The translations under genes were made by a program, and so were the position numbers. The notes below the pieces were generated by a model. It did not search any database, was not told where the DNA came from, and was given only the letters and a program-made list of their open reading frames with translations. Source: an uncultured Myxococcales bacterium (GTDB lineage Bacteria > Myxococcota_A > UBA9042). Taken from it: a stretch of 64,000 nucleotides of DNA. The stretch spans positions 62,001-126,000 of the forward strand of contig CAIMLR010000023.1 in the NCBI GenBank assembly GCA_903842345.1, in the 5' to 3' direction. Below, in pieces: positions 61,422-64,000 of this stretch; positions within the stretch are counted from its first letter, which is position 1, and the number at the start of each line of letters is the position of its first letter.

Positions 61422-61449
61422 TTGACACAGGCTGTGATTCGGTTATCCT
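61422..61449 (+). promoter_or_regulatory. sigma70 promoter of tRNA-Gly
   Basis: TTGACA (full consensus), 16-base spacer, TATCCT, placed 41 bases before the first base of the tRNA. It is the clearest housekeeping promoter in the window. Confidence 0.7.
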
Positions 61450-61490
61450 GCCACGCGCTTGTTCGGTTGGCTTCTGGCTGACAGGGCGAC

Positions 61491-61565
61491 GCGGGAATAG
61501 CTCAGCGGTAGAGCGCGACCTTGCCAAGGTCGATGTCGTGGGTTCAAATCCCATTTCCCGCTCCA
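61491..61565 (+). tRNA. tRNA-Gly (anticodon GCC)
   Basis: GCGGGAA pairs with TTCCCGC to form the acceptor stem. The D arm reads GCTCAGCGGTAGAGC, the anticodon arm CGACCTTGCCAAGGTCG with anticodon GCC, and the T arm GTGGGTTCAAATCCCAT. The 3' CCA is encoded. The length is 75 bases with CCA. Confidence 0.97.
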
Positions 61566-61693
61566 AACACCACGTGTTTTGGATCTTACTGTCGCGGCGG
61601 ATTTTGCCAATGCGACATCGGCTCGGGTCGCACAAGCGACTGCTGGTCGCCGGACTGCTGTTTCAGCCTCCGGTCTCGCCGCGCCACGGCTCG

Positions 61694-61707
61694 ATTTCCG
61701 CTCCAAA
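61694..61707 (+). repeat. partial copy of the tRNA-Gly 3' end
   Basis: ATTTCCGCTCCAAA repeats ATTTCCCGCTCCAAA at the tRNA 3' end (61553-61567) with one C missing, 126 bases downstream. tRNA 3' fragments often mark integrase attachment sites, but the interval holds no integrase and is very short. Confidence 0.35.
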
Positions 61708-62061
61708 TCCGGCTTTCATGCGCAATGGCGCGCGGCGATCGCCCCGTCGGCGCACGCAGCCATCGCCCAGGCGGTCGTCTTTTCGTCGCCTCGGATGTCG
61801 CCGCGGCCGGCAATTCGCGCGCTCGGCCGGCGCCGCGATCGTCGCCTCCAGCACGCGCCCAGGAATGCCGATCAGCCCCGCCGCCCGCGTCCACGGCAAA
61901 TCCGCCGCAAATCACGGGGCACGGCGGCGCGCCGACCATGAAACGAGTTGCGTTGTCGACTTTGCTTTGATAGCCTTGCAAACGGGAGGGTCCTGCGTTT
62001 CGGCACAGGCACCCCACGTGTTCGTGTACGCTGGGTCTGATCCACCTCGCCAAACGATCAC

Positions 62062-62112
62062 GGTTCGCCTTGATGCTCAACCGCCCCTGTTGAGCGCAGA
62101 TGCAAGGCGACC
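62062..62112 (+). other. long two-part hairpin, possible structured RNA
   Basis: GGTTCGCCTTG pairs with CAAGGCGACC (one bulge) outside, and GCTCAAC with GTTGAGC inside around CGCCCCT. About 17 pairs in 51 bases, in a gene-free region. No T-run follows, so an intrinsic terminator is unlikely. Confidence 0.45.
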
Positions 62113-62286
62113 ACACGGTTCGCAGCTACGAGCTGCGCGCCGATGCTGTCTGCGGCCCCCCCGTCGTCGACAACAATCAGTGACTGTTTGCGACTTCACG
62201 GTCGCGAACAACAACCAGTGACGAGGTCTGGCGAACAACCGGGCAGTCTGGCGCAAGCTGGATGACCGAGAGTGCGCCGAACCGCT

Positions 62287-62350
62287 CAGTGCGGGCCAGA
62301 TTCAGTGCGAGCCGAAATCAGTGCGAGCCAGAACCAGTGCAAACTGGCCC
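62287..62350 (+). repeat. four tandem 16-bp repeats
   Basis: Units: CAGTGCGGGCCAGATT, CAGTGCGAGCCGAAAT, CAGTGCGAGCCAGAAC, CAGTGCAAACTGGCCC. All start CAGTGC and the last is the most decayed. They lie about 230 bases before the next gene. Confidence 0.7.
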
Positions 62351-62579
62351 TGGCGCAAAGCTGGAGGCGGAAAGAAGCTGGAGCGGGTGTGAACTGAGCA
62401 GCGTCAAATGGTCCGACTGCTGCGCCAAGGGGCATAGCGGTCAGACCAAATGAACCGTCCCTGTCTGCATGCGAACGTTGCGATCCCCTGCAACTCGTTG
62501 CACCGATTAGAAATCGGGCTGTCGTGGAATCGGGCTAACCGACAGCGGTCGTATGCCCATTCGGCCTAGGAGGATTGTA

Positions 62580-64000
62580 ATGCGAAATCAGCATGTTGGA
62601 CGTGCTCCGCGCGTCGCGCTGTTCGCGGTTTTGCTCGTGTCGCTCTCGATGTGGGCTTGCCAGGATCCCCAACAGGAAGCGCCAAAGGACGCGACCGGCG
62701 ACTTCGCACTCGGTGTCGACGGCGAATTCGGCGTCGAGACGTTTGCGTTGAGCGGCGGTAATCCGACGGCGACGTTCCTCCTGCCGACGACCACGGGCAA
62801 CATCTACTACCTGGGCACGGGTGGCACGAACACGATCCCGGGATCGCCCTGTCAAGCGGGTCTGTGCGCGACGACGGGCACCGCCTGCACGGTTGCGACC
62901 GACTGCTCGCCGTTCATCCAGCTCTCGGTCAGCAATTTCCCGCTGGGCGTAGGCCAGGGCGAGATCCACTGCCGCGTGAACGGCGGTGCGACCGTCTACA
63001 ACAGCAATCCGACCGCGCTGCCTGAGGCTTTCGTGCCCGGCAAGCCGGACATGGTGCTGATCTCCAACATCGGCTACACGCAGGGCCTCTACACCCTTGA
63101 GTGTGTCCTGGCCGATTCGACCGGCACCGAGCTGACCAATCCGGAAGCGCGCACGAAGCGTCCGGTTCAGCTGATCAGCGATCCGCTCGATCCGGGCAGC
63201 CCCAAGTGCAAGACGGACGCGGAGTGCGACGACGGCAACCTCTGCTCGGCTGAGATCTGCATCGCCGGCAAGTGCCAGTACCAGGCGATGGCCAACTGCT
63301 GCACGGACGACTGGTTCTGCGCGCCCGGCGAATCCTGCTTGAACCCGAACTCCCCGAATTCCAAGTGCTCGGCTTGCTTGGTCCAGGGCGACTGCGAAGA
63401 CGGCGTGAGCTGCACAGTTGACGCGTGCGATCTGACCGGCGCCAAGGGCAAGTGCACGCACACGCTCCCGACCGACACCTGCTGCGTCGGCTTTGCCAAG
63501 TGCGACGACGGCAAGCCCTGCACGATCGACAGCTGCGATCTCGCCTCCAGCACCTGCATCCACAACCAGCCCGCGGGTGCGTGCTGCCAGGACAGCGAAT
63601 GCCCCAGCACCGATCCGTGCAAGATCGGCGGTTGCATCGGCCTCCAGTGCCGCTTCGCCATCAACGGCGATCGCCAGGACTGCTGCTCGGACACGTACAA
63701 CAACTCCTGCGACGACAAGAACATCTGCACGATTGACTCCTGCGGCAACGCGCAGACGGGCGGTTGGACGCAGTGCAAGCACGACCCGAATCCCGCCTTC
63801 CCGCCGGGAACCTGCTGCCAGATCAACCCGGACTGCGCGGACGCCGATGGCTGCACCCAGGATATCTGCGTCAACAATCAGTGCCAGCACCCGCCGGTCA
63901 TTGAATGCTGCGCGTCGATCGCGGACTGCAACGACGGCAACATCTGCACCGTAGACACTTGCCCGCTCAACGCCGGCGAGACCAGCGGTTCCTGCGTGCA
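62580..64000 (+). CDS. Cys-rich repeat lipoprotein (Dicty_CTDC-type), 3' end outside window
   Basis: Missing from the ORF track because it runs off the end. The ATG at 62580 has AGGAGG six bases upstream, and 473 codons are open. The lipoprotein signal is LLVSLSMWAC. Residues about 30-195 form a beta-rich globular domain with a few Cys (YYLGTGGTNTIPGSPCQAG; LVSNFPL-like strands). From about 200 on, cysteine modules begin: CKTDAECDDGNLCSAEIC, CEDGVSCTVDACD, CDDGKPCTIDSCD, CDDKNICTIDSCG, CNDGNICTVDTC, interleaved with CC pairs (NCCTDD, TCCVG, ACCQD). Similar modules form the 1425-residue protein at 23501-27778, but that one lacks the CC pairs and the N-terminal domain. Cell-surface location expected. 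Confidence 0.88.
   Translation, partial: MRNQHVGRAPRVALFAVLLVSLSMWACQDPQQEAPKDATGDFALGVDGEFGVETFALSGGNPTATFLLPTTTGNIYYLGTGGTNTIPGSPCQAGLCATTGTACTVATDCSPFIQLSVSNFPLGVGQGEIHCRVNGGATVYNSNPTALPEAFVPGKPDMVLISNIGYTQGLYTLECVLADSTGTELTNPEARTKRPVQLISDPLDPGSPKCKTDAECDDGNLCSAEICIAGKCQYQAMANCCTDDWFCAPGESCLNPNSPNSKCSACLVQGDCEDGVSCTVDACDLTGAKGKCTHTLPTDTCCVGFAKCDDGKPCTIDSCDLASSTCIHNQPAGACCQDSECPSTDPCKIGGCIGLQCRFAINGDRQDCCSDTYNNSCDDKNICTIDSCGNAQTGGWTQCKHDPNPAFPPGTCCQINPDCADADGCTQDICVNNQCQHPPVIECCASIADCNDGNICTVDTCPLNAGETSGSCV

Larger units (their letters stand above)
61566..62579. other. about 1 kb without genes, repeat-rich
   Basis: Track ORFs here (335, 176 and 149 residues, among others) are low-complexity Arg-rich frames without ribosome sites or motifs, so no gene is called. 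The first half (to about 61960) has coding-like composition and might be a decayed gene. The second half holds a long hairpin, four 16-bp repeats, repeated words (CAACAATCAGTGAC and CAACAACCAGTGAC; several AAGCTGGA) and a small CTGTCG/CGACAG inverted repeat close to the next gene's AGGAGG. Confidence 0.6.

Noticed and set aside
61563-61582. Possible terminator hairpin CCAAACAC/GTGTTTTGG after the tRNA
   Set aside because: It uses the CCA of the tRNA itself, needs a bulge, and has no T-run.
61214-62221. 335-residue plus-strand ORF spanning the tRNA
   Set aside because: Starts inside the kinase gene and runs through the tRNA-Gly; no ribosome site and low-complexity composition.
62262-62453. 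63-residue plus-strand ORF in the repeat region
   Set aside because: Its sequence is created by the 16-bp repeats (SARFSASRNQCEPEP) and it lacks a ribosome site.
62535-63890. 451-residue minus-strand ORF and a 236-residue one in another frame
   Set aside because: Antisense of the partial cysteine-repeat lipoprotein, which has AGGAGG, a lipoprotein signal and CTDC modules.

Overview
The window reads as a stretch of chromosome from a high-GC bacterium of the Myxococcota type (order-level placement is not possible from this alone). The signs are: about fifteen probable lipoproteins, two Pkn-type Ser/Thr kinases with C-terminal PEGA-like regions, FHA plus AgmX/PglI C-terminal proteins, Dicty_CTDC cysteine-repeat proteins, a MYXO-CTERM-like sorting tail, and very long antisense shadow ORFs caused by GC-rich codons. 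Most starts overlap the previous stop as ATGA or GTGA. There is no phage, plasmid, IS or CRISPR signal.

Layout. 1-602: the 5' part of a TMEM175-type channel (-), cut by the window edge. 770-11237 (-): pheS-pheT followed by a glycosyltransferase, an alpha/beta hydrolase and a second glycosyltransferase with overlapping starts; upstream lie a tandem-parvulin lipoprotein, a propeller lipoprotein with a CxxCH motif, and an epoxide-hydrolase-like protein. 11428-13044 (-): a vWA lipoprotein, divergent from mfd (13240-16902, +). 17860-21588 (+): two SurA-type chaperone/isomerases followed by an NTPase that looks like a NACHT protein but starts with a secretion signal. 21665-23461: GAF-PAS-PAS-GGDEF. 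23501-27778 (-): a 1425-residue cysteine-repeat lipoprotein. 27900-32054 (-): a B12/radical SAM protein and a Mg2+ P-type ATPase; an M20 amidohydrolase is divergent. 33365-40027 (-): TPR protein, LegB-like dehydratase, then a coupled run aspartokinase-lipoprotein-tmk-Ser/Thr kinase. 40106-43171: glutaredoxin and lipoprotein (-), divergent from ruvX and three small envelope genes (+). 43223-45102: a divergent pair of lipoproteins. 45180-52771 (-): grpE-like gene, FHA-GGDEF, SDR, coaE and two tandem FHA-TM-AgmX proteins. 53090-56516 (+): unknown lipoprotein, ribH, nusB and an orphan M17 N-terminal domain. 56502-58520 (-): a matrixin-like protein with a Cys-rich array and sorting tail. 58778-61388 (+): a small Cys protein behind a structured leader, then a Ser/Thr kinase behind a possible 22-codon leader peptide. 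61491-61565: tRNA-Gly(GCC), followed by about 1 kb without genes but with repeats, then the start of another cysteine-repeat lipoprotein running off the end.

How it fits together: housekeeping genes (pheST, mfd, tmk, coaE, ribH-nusB, ruvX, aspartokinase) are interleaved with envelope and signalling genes. The strongest unusual signals are the apparently exported NACHT-like NTPase next to two SurA proteins, a PheT that stops before its FDX-ACB domain, a thymidylate kinase with Thr in place of the P-loop Lys, a metzincin with HQxxH instead of HExxH, and a duplicated 10-residue leader peptide coupled to a kinase. Function calls rest on motif reading only; no database search was run.
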